DNA from: Acidimicrobiia bacterium
GTDB taxonomy: Bacteria > Actinomycetota > Acidimicrobiia > Spongiisociales > Spongiisociaceae
Direction: 5' to 3'
Assembly: GCA_021296345.1 (NCBI GenBank)
Contig: JAGWAN010000015.1
Location: 1 to 41,892, forward strand
Length of the DNA: 41,892 bases
Position numbers and translations under genes: made by a program. Shown one piece after another: positions 24,568 to 35,039 of this stretch (position 1 is its first letter; each line of letters starts with the position of its first letter). The notes below the pieces were generated by a model, which saw only the letters and a program-made list of their open reading frames with translations, did no database searches and had not been told where the DNA came from.

Positions 24568-26338
24568 GAAGCAAGGCCACGACCAGGATCTCGACCTCAC
24601 CAAGATCTCCGAGGCCTACGAGGACTGGGAGAAGGACCGGGACCGCCGCCGCGAGGAAGCTATCCGGCATCGGGCGCGCTTCGAGGGTCTTCAGGTCGAT
24701 CCCGACATCGACTTCTATCCGGAGGTGGCCGACCGGGAGCCCGGTGACAAGAACATAGTCAGGTGGGGATTCGACATACATCCCCAGGTGACATTCTCTG
24801 CCGCCGGCTTCTTGCTGATCTTCATCGCCGCCACCCTGATCTTCCCGGATCAGGCAGCCGGGGTGTTCAGCGCCATCCTCAACTTCATCAACGAGAAGGT
24901 TGGCTGGCTCTACATCATCTCGTTCAACATCTTCATCGGAGCCGCTCTCTACTTCGCGTTGGGCAGGTACGGCAAGATCAGATTGGGCGGTCCGGCGGCC
25001 CTAGCGGAGTTCTCCACCCCCGCCTGGTACGCCATGTTGATCTCCGCCGGTCTCGGTATCGGTCTGATGTTCTGGGGTGTGGCAGAGCCGATCTTCCACC
25101 TGACATCACCGCCTCCCCTCTTTGACGTAGAACCCTTGACAACGGGCGCGGCCAGAGCGTCCCTAGCGACCTCCTACCTCCACTGGGGGATACATGGATG
25201 GGCGCTGTACGGCCTGGTAGCCCTCGCACTGGGGTTCTTCGCCTACAACCGGGGCCTGCCTCTGACCTTCCGATCGGTGTTCTACCCGATCCTGGGTCCG
25301 AGGATCTACGGCGGATGGGGTAATGCGATCGACGTGCTCACCGTGGTGGCCACACTCTTCGGACTGGCCACTTCGCTGGGGTTCGGCGCCTCACAGGCTG
25401 CCGCGGGCCTGCACAAGGTCTTCGGTGTCCCGGATAATCTGGGGATCCAGATACTGCTCATCGCAGGTATCACGGGGCTTGCCACCATCTCGGTTGTGGC
25501 CGGCCTGGACGCCGGGGTCAAGAGGCTCAGCGCGCTCAACGTATGGCTGGCCGCGGCCTTCCTGGTCTTCGTGCTGGCGGTGGGTCCGACCCTGCTGGTC
25601 CTCTCGCTGTACGTGGAGAGCATCGGCGTCTACATCCAGATACTGCCGGAGTTCTCCTTCTGGAACGCGGCACTGCTCGACACCCAGTGGCAGCAGTGGT
25701 GGACCATCTTCTACTGGGGATGGTGGATCTCCTGGTCGCCCTTCGTCGGCATGTTCATCGCCCGGATCTCCAAGGGGCGCTCGGTGCGGGAAATGATCAT
25801 CGGTGTGATCGTCCTTCCCTGCCTGCTGTGCTTCCTCTGGTTCGCGGTGTTCGGCGGAGCGGCCATGAACCTGCAGATAACCGGCAAACTAGACGTTGCT
25901 ACTGCAGTTAACGAAAACGTGGCCACTGCCCTGTTCGTGATGCTGGAGGCCTTCCCATGGACCTACTTCGTCTCGATTGTCGGCATCCTGTTGCTGATCT
26001 CGTTCTTCGTCACCTCGTCGGACTCGGGATCGCTGGTGGTCGACCACCTCACATCGGGAGGAAAGCTTGACTCACCCAAACCGCAGCGGGTGTTCTGGGC
26101 GCTGATGGAAGGCTTGGTGGCCATAGTGCTGCTGATCGGGGGTGGCCTGTCGGCCCTCCAGACGGCTGCCGTGGCTACCGGACTGCCCTTCCTCTTCGTG
26201 CTCCTCATCATGCTGTGGAGCCTGAAGAAGGCCTTCGACGAGGAGCTCGACCTTCTGGAGAGCCACTACGACGAGGCCATCTTCCAAGCCCAGCACAGCG
26301 GCTTGATCGAGCGGCTGGGAAGAGGAGGTGAAAAGTGA
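24560..26338 (+). CDS. BCCT-family glycine betaine/carnitine/choline transporter
   Basis: Secondary transporter of the betaine-carnitine-choline family, 592 residues, about 12 membrane helices. A charged cytoplasmic N-terminal extension (about 70 residues) precedes the membrane core. SAGLGIGLMFWGVAEP corresponds to the glycine-rich stretch of helix 3, and the family signature WTIFYWGWWISWSPFVGMFIARISKGRSVRE is intact, with aromatic-box residues Trp388, Trp389 and Trp392 in the WWISW motif. TSSDSGS in helix 10 is also conserved. Strong ribosome site GGGAGGAGG. The stop overlaps the next gene as GTGA, pairing the transporter with a solute-binding lipoprotein, which is not usual for BCCT proteins. 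Substrate inferred as glycine betaine or a relative. Confidence 0.93.
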   Translation: MAEKQGHDQDLDLTKISEAYEDWEKDRDRRREEAIRHRARFEGLQVDPDIDFYPEVADREPGDKNIVRWGFDIHPQVTFSAAGFLLIFIAATLIFPDQAAGVFSAILNFINEKVGWLYIISFNIFIGAALYFALGRYGKIRLGGPAALAEFSTPAWYAMLISAGLGIGLMFWGVAEPIFHLTSPPPLFDVEPLTTGAARASLATSYLHWGIHGWALYGLVALALGFFAYNRGLPLTFRSVFYPILGPRIYGGWGNAIDVLTVVATLFGLATSLGFGASQAAAGLHKVFGVPDNLGIQILLIAGITGLATISVVAGLDAGVKRLSALNVWLAAAFLVFVLAVGPTLLVLSLYVESIGVYIQILPEFSFWNAALLDTQWQQWWTIFYWGWWISWSPFVGMFIARISKGRSVREMIIGVIVLPCLLCFLWFAVFGGAAMNLQITGKLDVATAVNENVATALFVMLEAFPWTYFVSIVGILLLISFFVTSSDSGSLVVDHLTSGGKLDSPKPQRVFWALMEGLVAIVLLIGGGLSALQTAAVATGLPFLFVLLIMLWSLKKAFDEELDLLESHYDEAIFQAQHSGLIERLGRGGEK

Positions 26339-27276
26339 TCAAGAGATCGAGCACACTGATCGCCGCTGTCGCGGCTTTCGTGCTGGTGCTCTCGGCCTGT
26401 GCCGTCGAGGACGAAGGTGGGCCCGTGGCCATAGCCCGGGCCGACTGGAGTTCCGGCTACATGCAGGCTGCCATCTATGCGCAGCTGATCGAGGAACTCG
26501 GGCACGAGGTAACCGACCCGGCCGCTGCCGAACTGAGCCCGTATTCGTTCTATCCGGCTCTGGCTGCCGGTCAGTACGATCTGTGGGCCAATGGCTGGTT
26601 CCCGATCCACGACATCTTCTTGGAAGGCGAAAACGTGACAGGTCAGGCGGTCGATCTTCCGATCGAACCGGTGGGCTGGCAAGTGCCGGATGGAGCCGTA
26701 GACGGTCTGATGATCGACAAGGCCACCGCTGACAGCTTCGGCATCACGTCGATGGATGGCGTGGCCGCCAACGCTGGCGTCTTCGACGCGGACGGCGACG
26801 GCAAGGCTGATCTGATCGGATGCAATACCGGATGGGGATGCCACACCAGGATTGATGACCAGATCGCCAGTGAGAGCTGGGGATCCAGGGTGGAACAGAT
26901 CTCCGGTACGTACGGCGACCTGATGGGGAGCGTTGTGGACAAGGTGAAAGCCGGTCAGGCCGCACTGTTCTATGCCTGGACGCCGAACTGGACGGACAGT
27001 GTCCTGGTGCCGGGTGAGAATGCGGTTTGGCTGCAGTCCAACGTCAATGACATTCGAGCGGTGGCGAACACCGACTTCCTGGATGCCAACCCGGACATCC
27101 ACCGCCTCCTCGAGGTAGTGGCGATTCCCTATGGTGACATCCTGGCTCAAAACGCCAAGATGGCTTCTGCCGACGAGTACACAAACGCAGATGTCGAGGC
27201 TGACGCCGAGGCTTGGATCGCCAACAACCGCGCCCAGGTCGACGACTGGCTCGCGCAAGCGCGAGCCGCCGGCTGA
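26335..27276 (+). CDS. ProX-like glycine betaine-binding lipoprotein
   Basis: 313-residue substrate-binding protein of the OpuAC/ProX type. Lipobox VLSAC with Cys22 anchors it outside the membrane. YDLWANGWFPIHD (Trp88), GCNTGWGC (Cys163/Trp167/Cys169) and FYAWTPNW (Trp215) preserve the betaine box and disulfide. NDIRAVANTDFLDANP and IPYGDILAQNAKM match E. coli ProX and the N-terminal domain of the divergent channel gene, its apparent paralogue. GGAGGTGAAAA precedes the GTG, which overlaps the BCCT stop. No ABC permease or ATPase gene is nearby, so it either serves the BCCT protein or presents ligand to the channel. Confidence 0.92.
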   Translation: MIKRSSTLIAAVAAFVLVLSACAVEDEGGPVAIARADWSSGYMQAAIYAQLIEELGHEVTDPAAAELSPYSFYPALAAGQYDLWANGWFPIHDIFLEGENVTGQAVDLPIEPVGWQVPDGAVDGLMIDKATADSFGITSMDGVAANAGVFDADGDGKADLIGCNTGWGCHTRIDDQIASESWGSRVEQISGTYGDLMGSVVDKVKAGQAALFYAWTPNWTDSVLVPGENAVWLQSNVNDIRAVANTDFLDANPDIHRLLEVVAIPYGDILAQNAKMASADEYTNADVEADAEAWIANNRAQVDDWLAQARAAG

Positions 27277-27307
27277 TAGGCCGAGAACCAAGACAGCTAA
27301 CAGCTAT

Positions 27308-27349
27308 GAAGACCCGGCTTCTCACCGATTCAAGAGGAGCCGGGTCTTC
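27308..27349. terminator. Bidirectional terminator hairpin
   Basis: GAAGACCCGGCT and AGCCGGGTCTTC form a perfect 12-bp stem with an 18-base loop, between convergent genes. No T-run on either side, as is common in high-GC actinobacteria. The last codons of the methyltransferase lie within it. Confidence 0.7.
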
Positions 27350-28103
27350 GCGTCACCGAACGAGTTTCTGCGCTTGGGCTGCTTCGTCGCCATCGGAGCG
27401 CCATGAGGTGGGGAATGTCACGGTGCTTGGCGAGGATCGGATCCCTGGACGCGGCCCGTGAACCCATCCCTTGCTCCACCGCCGCCTCGATAGACCACCC
27501 GGCCGCGGCGGCCTGGGTGAGCAGCGTTCCGATGGGCCGGTGCCGGAACTCGATCGTCTGATCACCGGCGGGTTCGTAGCTCTTTCCCGGGCTCAGGTAG
27601 CGGCCGAACCGCCACAGCAACTCGCCGTCGGTCTGATCGATCACCGGCCCGGACCGCGGAGCCGTGTAGACCGGATGGTTGATGACGATCGTCAGCGAGC
27701 CGCCGGCGCGGGTGACCCGGGCGGTCTCAGCGAAGAAGCATGCTGAGTCGTCGATATGCTCCAGCGCCAGAACGGCGTAGGCGCCATCCACCGCCGCGTC
27801 GCGTACGCATGCCAGGTCGGGCAGCCGCTTGAGCAACACCGGATGGCGCCCGGAGGCCACACGGACCAGCTCGACATTGATGTCGACACCGACCACCCTG
27901 ACGCCCTGAGCCGCCACCCTCTCGCCGATGCGCCCGTCCCCGCAGCCCAGATCCAGTAACACCTGCCCACTCCGTGGCCGGAATACTTCGAGGAAGAGTG
28001 GAACCACCTCCTCCCGGTAGGCGGGATCATCTACTTCCACCAGCCACCACGCGGCTAGCTCGTCCCAATCGTCCGTCTGTTCAAGTCTCCCTGGCGTTCT
28101 CAT
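27330..28103 (-). CDS. Class I SAM-dependent methyltransferase
   Basis: 257 residues. DELAAWWLVEVDDPAYREEVVP precedes motif I LLDLGCGDGRIGERV; VVGVDINVELVRVA is motif II; AYAVLALEHIDD is the post-motif region. This is the general type that alkylates small molecules or quinone-like substrates; the substrate is unknown. The ATG at 28103 overlaps the stop of the upstream Phd-like ORF as ATGA, which decides between this and an ATG six bases earlier. The basic C-terminus overlaps the terminator hairpin. Confidence 0.75.
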   Translation of the reverse strand: MRTPGRLEQTDDWDELAAWWLVEVDDPAYREEVVPLFLEVFRPRSGQVLLDLGCGDGRIGERVAAQGVRVVGVDINVELVRVASGRHPVLLKRLPDLACVRDAAVDGAYAVLALEHIDDSACFFAETARVTRAGGSLTIVINHPVYTAPRSGPVIDQTDGELLWRFGRYLSPGKSYEPAGDQTIEFRHRPIGTLLTQAAAAGWSIEAAVEQGMGSRAASRDPILAKHRDIPHLMALRWRRSSPSAETRSVTRRPGSS

Positions 28104-28260
28104 GGCCATCCGGGGCGGCGGCCTGCATCCGCGAGAGGAAGCGGTCCTTGCACGGCACAAGGCGTTCCTGCCTTGGCGAGGATGATCTCCTCCCCGGCAT
28201 GGGCACGATCCAACAGCTTCGACAGGTGTGTCTTGGCCTGATGCAGGTCCACAGTCACGG

Positions 28261-28264
<4 letters not shown>
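28100..28264 (-). pseudogene. Truncated Phd/YefM-type antitoxin
   Basis: 54 residues starting [21 protein letters not shown], then AGEEIILAKAGTPCAV. This is the DNA-binding half of a Phd/YefM (prevent-host-death) antitoxin, whose usual pattern is AKTHLSKLL---AGEEIIIARRGKPVA. After about residue 36 the sequence loses the family pattern and stops early (family about 75-90). No PIN or RelE toxin gene follows. Its ATG overlaps the uvrA stop as ATGA and its stop overlaps the methyltransferase start as ATGA, so it is still translated within the operon. It may be a decayed or solo antitoxin. Confidence 0.6.
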
Positions 28265-31080
<2,816 letters not shown>

Positions 31081-31123
31081 GAAGCCCGGGCGGTTCGGCG
31101 CAGGGGAAGCGGGATGCCCGGTC

Positions 31124-31129
31124 ATCCTA
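31124..31129 (-). promoter_or_regulatory. Candidate -10 box of uvrA, possibly PafBC-dependent
   Basis: TAGGAT on the minus strand, 43 bases before the uvrA ATG. It is preceded, with exactly eight bases between, by TGGTCACAG, which matches six of nine positions of the RecA-independent damage promoter element TTGTCRGTG-N8-TAnnnT used by PafBC. Confidence 0.45.
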
Positions 31130-31132
31130 GTG

Positions 31133-31152
31133 GGTGGCTGTGACCAGCCACC
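31133..31152. promoter_or_regulatory. Palindromic repeat between uvrB and uvrA
   Basis: GGTGGCTGTGACCAGCCACC has perfect eight-base arms around TGAC. It covers the -35 region of the presumed uvrA promoter and lies 31 bp beyond the uvrB stop, so it could be an operator or the uvrB terminator. Confidence 0.5.
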
Positions 31153-31183
31153 TCCCGGGCACGACGGGGGGCAGGCTCGGTGA

Positions 31184-33202
31184 CTACCGGGTTACCTCGC
31201 TCAGTTCCTTCATCTCGCGCTTGAGTTCGGTTACCTCGTCCCTGAGGCGAGCGGCGTATTCGAAGCGGAGTTCCCGGGCGGCTTCTCTCATCTCGTCCTC
31301 GAGGCTCTGGATCAGACGACCCAGGTCCTCGCTGGCCAGCTCCACCGGGGAGTTCACCTCCATCGAGCCCAGGCTCCTGTCCCGGCGGCGGGATGATGAC
31401 GGTCCTGATGACACCAACTCGAGGATGTCGGACACCTTCTTACGGATGGTCTGGGGGTCGATGCCGTGCACCTCGTTGTAGCGCACCTGAAGGTGGCGCC
31501 GACGGTTGGTCTCCCCGATGGCGGCCCTCATGGAATCGGTCAGATCGTCCGCGTACATGATCACCCGGCCCGAGACATTCCGGGCCGCCCTACCGATGAT
31601 CTGGATCAGGCTGGTCTCGGAGCGGAGGAACCCTTCCTTGTCAGCGTCCAGGATCGCCACCAACGACACCTCGGGCAGGTCCAATCCCTCCCGGAGCAGG
31701 TTGATGCCGACCAGCACGTCGTAATCCCCCAAGCGCAGCTCGCGTAGCAGCTGGACCCGTTCGAGGGTGTCGATCTCCGAGTGGAGGTAGCGAGCCCGGA
31801 CCCCCATCTCCAGGAGGTAGTCGGTCAGATCCTCCGACATCTTCTTGGTCAGCGTGGTGACCAGTATCCGGTTGCCCAGCACAGCCTGGTCCCGGATCTC
31901 CCCGATGAGGTCGTCAATCTGACCCTTGGCGGGCCTGACCACCACTTCGGGATCGATCAGTCCGGTGGGCCGGACTATCTGTTCCACGATGTTGTCGGAA
32001 TGCCTGCGCTCGAAGGGGCTGGGCGTGGCTGACATGAAGATCACCTGGCCGGTCTTCTCCAACCACTCATCGAATCGCAGCGGCCGGTTGTCGAGCGCCG
32101 AAGGCAGGCGGAAGCCGTGCTCCACCAGCACGTCCTTGCGGCTCCGGTCCCCCTCATACTGGCCATGAAGCTGCGGGATGGCCACATGGCTCTCGTCGAT
32201 GATGGTCAGGAAGTCGTCCGGGAAGTAGTCCAGCAACGTGTAGGGCGCCTCCCCCGGCTCCCTACCGTCGATATGGCGGCTGTAGTTCTCGATCCCGGAG
32301 CAGAACCCCACCTCGCGGATCATCTCCAAGTCGTATGTCGTGCGCATGCGAAGCCGTTGCGCTTCAAGTAGTTTCCCCTGCTGCTCCAGCTCCGCCAGCC
32401 TGTCCCGTAGCTCTGCCTGGATACCCACCATCGCCCGCTCCATGCGCTCCTCCGAGGCGGCGTAGTGGGTGGCCGGGTAGACCCAAAGCTCCCTCATCTC
32501 GTCGATGATCTCACCGGTCACCGGGTTGATACGGACGATGCGCTCCACCTCATCACCGAAATACTCCACCCGGGCGATGGTCTCCTCGTAGGCGGGAAAG
32601 ACCTCGAGGGTGTCACCCCTGACGCGGAACCGCCCTCGCACCAGGTTCACCTCGTTGCGCTGGTACTGGATGTCCACCAGCCGGCGGATGGCCTGGTGGA
32701 GCGGGAACTCGACGCCTCGGATCAGCCGCAGGACCTGCCCGGCGTACTCGTCGGGACTGCCCAGACCGTAGATGCAGGACACGCTGGCCACGATCACCAC
32801 ATCGTCCCGGAACAGCAGCGACGATGTGGCGGCGTGGCGGAGCCGGTCTATCTCGTCGTTGATGGTGGCATCCTTCTCGATGTACGTATCGGTCTGGGGG
32901 ATGTAGGCCTCGGGTTGGTAGTAGTCGTAATAGGAGACGAAGTACTCCACCCGATTGCCGGGGAAGAATTGGCGGAATTCCGAGGCCAGCTGAGCGGCGA
33001 GGGCCTTGTTCGGAGCGATCACCAGAGCAGGACGTTGCGCCTGCTCGATCGTCCAGGCGATGGTGGCGGACTTTCCGGAGCCGGTTATGCCCAGCAGAGT
33101 CTGGAACGCATCGCCGCGCTCCACGCCTTCTGCCAGTGCCGCGATGGCGGCAGGTTGATCACCGGCCGGGTTGAAGTCCGAAACCACCGCGAAATCCGCC
33201 AC
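31184..33202 (-). CDS. uvrB: Excinuclease ABC subunit B
   Basis: DNA helicase-like damage-verification subunit, 672 residues from the GTG at 33202. Walker A GITGSGKS (38-45), beta-hairpin region [30 protein letters not shown]-like IIDESH, TPSPFE, motif [30 protein letters not shown] and IGRAARN, and a C-terminal UVR motif ([19 protein letters not shown]) that binds UvrC. Longer starts exist, but a TAGGAT -10 box ends seven bases before this GTG, and no ribosome site is present, which points to a leaderless mRNA at the conserved N-terminus ([12 protein letters not shown]). Confidence 0.95.
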   Translation of the reverse strand: MADFAVVSDFNPAGDQPAAIAALAEGVERGDAFQTLLGITGSGKSATIAWTIEQAQRPALVIAPNKALAAQLASEFRQFFPGNRVEYFVSYYDYYQPEAYIPQTDTYIEKDATINDEIDRLRHAATSSLLFRDDVVIVASVSCIYGLGSPDEYAGQVLRLIRGVEFPLHQAIRRLVDIQYQRNEVNLVRGRFRVRGDTLEVFPAYEETIARVEYFGDEVERIVRINPVTGEIIDEMRELWVYPATHYAASEERMERAMVGIQAELRDRLAELEQQGKLLEAQRLRMRTTYDLEMIREVGFCSGIENYSRHIDGREPGEAPYTLLDYFPDDFLTIIDESHVAIPQLHGQYEGDRSRKDVLVEHGFRLPSALDNRPLRFDEWLEKTGQVIFMSATPSPFERRHSDNIVEQIVRPTGLIDPEVVVRPAKGQIDDLIGEIRDQAVLGNRILVTTLTKKMSEDLTDYLLEMGVRARYLHSEIDTLERVQLLRELRLGDYDVLVGINLLREGLDLPEVSLVAILDADKEGFLRSETSLIQIIGRAARNVSGRVIMYADDLTDSMRAAIGETNRRRHLQVRYNEVHGIDPQTIRKKVSDILELVSSGPSSSRRRDRSLGSMEVNSPVELASEDLGRLIQSLEDEMREAARELRFEYAARLRDEVTELKREMKELSEVTR

Positions 33203-33209
33203 GCCGTCG

Positions 33210-33215
33210 ATCCTA
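33210..33215 (-). promoter_or_regulatory. Candidate -10 box of uvrB (leaderless)
   Basis: TAGGAT on the minus strand, with seven bases between it and the GTG start of uvrB. No Shine-Dalgarno is present. No LexA-type CGAAC-N4-GTTCG palindrome is seen nearby. Confidence 0.45.
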
Positions 33216-33338
33216 CAGCGTGGGCGGGACATCGACCGATGGAGGCATCGCGGGCCAGCCAATCCACGCCCCTCTAGGCACCCTCCTTCGACGGCGCCGG
33301 GATGGTCTATCGTTCATCGCCGGCGATGGCGAGGGGCG

Positions 33339-34382
33339 ATGCCCGACTACGGGAACATGCACGGATGGCACAGCGAGGAGTTCGTAGAACGTCCTGATTT
33401 CGCCCTGCCTGCGTACATGGGGGCCACTACGTTCGCCAAGCTGCCCCTGGTAACGGAGGTCGACCGGGTTGCCGACCTGGCCCCTGACGCGGTCATCGTG
33501 GGCGCGCCCCTCGACGACGGCACCACCTACCGGCCAGGGGCAAGATTCGGTCCCAGAGCCATACGGACGGGGAACAACAACTACGGGGTCTTCCACTCCC
33601 TCCAGCTCGGTGTGAACCTCTTCGAGGTCCTCGAGGTCGTCGACGCCGGCGATGCCAACATCGAACCGGTGTGGCTGGAACGGGGCTACGCGATGATCTA
33701 CCGGAAGGTTCGTGACCTGGCCGGAACGGGTGCGGTGCCGATCGTTCTCGGCGGTGACCACGGCATCACCTGGCCGTCGGCCACTGCCATCGCAGAGGTC
33801 AACGATCCGGCCAGGATCGGGATGGTCCATTTCGATGCGCACGCCGACACCGGTGAGGTCAGCGGACCGATAGCGAACCACGGATCCCCGATGCGACAGC
33901 TCCTGGAGTCGGGGGCGATCGCGGGACCGAACTTCGTCCAGGTCGGGCTCAGGGGGTACTGGCCGGACGGGGAGACCCTGGCCTGGATGAAGGAGAAGGG
34001 CTTCCGGTCGCACTTCATCACCGAGATAGAGGAGGATGGCGCCGAGGCGGTCGTCGACAGGGCGATCGACGAAGCATTGGACGGCGCCGATGCCGTATAC
34101 CTGAGCGTGGACATAGACGTTCTCGACCCTGCCTACGCCCCGGGGACGGGAACGGCCGAGCCCGGCGGGATGAGTACCCGGGAGCTCTTGCGGGCGGTCC
34201 GGCGGATAGTCGGCGCAGTCGACCTGGCGGGCATGGACGTCGTCGAGGTGTCACCACCCTTCGACCATGCCGATCTGACATCGATGGCGGCCAACCGCGT
34301 GGTGATGGAGGCCTTGTCGGCCCTCGCCCTCAAGAAGCAGTCGGGTACCGGTATCCGAAGATCTGTCGGCCATATCCTCTGA
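33339..34382 (+). CDS. Ureohydrolase family protein (agmatinase-like)
   Basis: Dinuclear-manganese hydrolase of the arginase/agmatinase family, 347 residues. Metal ligands are complete: His141 in LGGDHG, Asp166/His168/Asp170 in HFDAHADTG, Asp258/Asp260 in LSVDIDVLDPAYAPG. Substrate-loop features (NHGSPMRQLLE) suit agmatinase, guanidinobutyrase or guanidinase; the N-terminal 40 residues are an extension found in some of these. Start at 33339 with GAGGGG five bases upstream. It is divergent from uvrB and not in an obvious polyamine operon, so the substrate is left open. Confidence 0.87.
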   Translation: MPDYGNMHGWHSEEFVERPDFALPAYMGATTFAKLPLVTEVDRVADLAPDAVIVGAPLDDGTTYRPGARFGPRAIRTGNNNYGVFHSLQLGVNLFEVLEVVDAGDANIEPVWLERGYAMIYRKVRDLAGTGAVPIVLGGDHGITWPSATAIAEVNDPARIGMVHFDAHADTGEVSGPIANHGSPMRQLLESGAIAGPNFVQVGLRGYWPDGETLAWMKEKGFRSHFITEIEEDGAEAVVDRAIDEALDGADAVYLSVDIDVLDPAYAPGTGTAEPGGMSTRELLRAVRRIVGAVDLAGMDVVEVSPPFDHADLTSMAANRVVMEALSALALKKQSGTGIRRSVGHIL

Positions 34383-34418
34383 GGCGAAACCGGCGGGCAC
34401 AGATTCCGAGGCTGGTCT

Positions 34419-35030
34419 CTACGTCGCAGGGCGGACGGACTCCGGCGTGCAGGCCAGCCCGTTCCAAATCGTGTCCACGGTCTGCTCTACGCGTAGCCTC
34501 GACTCGGTGACCCCGAAGATGTGTCGCGTGATAACCGCTCCCACCATGGCTTGGACGGCTACTTCCAGATCTACGTCGGCCCGGATCTCCCCCCGGTCCA
34601 CACCGCGTTGCAGGGCCATGATCGCCTCCTCCCTGCGCGGGCGAAGGACCCGTTCGCGTAGCAGTTCGAGGAGTTCGGGACTACGACGCTCCTCCACGAG
34701 CAGTGCGCCGATCATGCCCAAGCCCGGACCCTGCCGCAGGGCACGCCGCATCTGCAGGATCATCTCCACGATGTCGGAACGTATGTCACCCGTGTCCGGC
34801 AAGGGGCCAAGGTCGTCTCTCAGCGCTCCGAGGGCGGCGGCTACCAGCTCCACCTTGGAGGAGTAGCGGCGGTAGATGGTCGTCTTTCCGACACCGGCCC
34901 TGGAAGCCACCCCTTCAACGGACATCCCCGCATATCCCCGGTCCGTCAATAGCTTCAGGGCTGCTCGTAGGATCGCCCGGTCGGTCTCCGGATCACGGGG
35001 CCGGCCGGGCTTCGGGTCTTCCCGCGTCAT
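34419..35030 (-). CDS. TetR/AcrR-family transcriptional regulator
   Basis: 203 residues. N-terminal helix-turn-helix (AILRAALKLLTDRGYAGMSVEGVASRAGVGKTTIYRRYSSK, read as helices 1-3) and a C-terminal ligand/dimer domain of the TetR_C type often linked to MFS pumps (GLGMIGALLVEERRSPELLELLRERVLRPRREEA). It follows the efflux gene by nine bases on the same strand and probably represses it through the palindrome at 36614-36632, thereby also controlling itself. Confidence 0.9.
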   Translation of the reverse strand: MTREDPKPGRPRDPETDRAILRAALKLLTDRGYAGMSVEGVASRAGVGKTTIYRRYSSKVELVAAALGALRDDLGPLPDTGDIRSDIVEMILQMRRALRQGPGLGMIGALLVEERRSPELLELLRERVLRPRREEAIMALQRGVDRGEIRADVDLEVAVQAMVGAVITRHIFGVTESRLRVEQTVDTIWNGLACTPESVRPAT

Positions 35031-35039
35031 GGGAGCACC

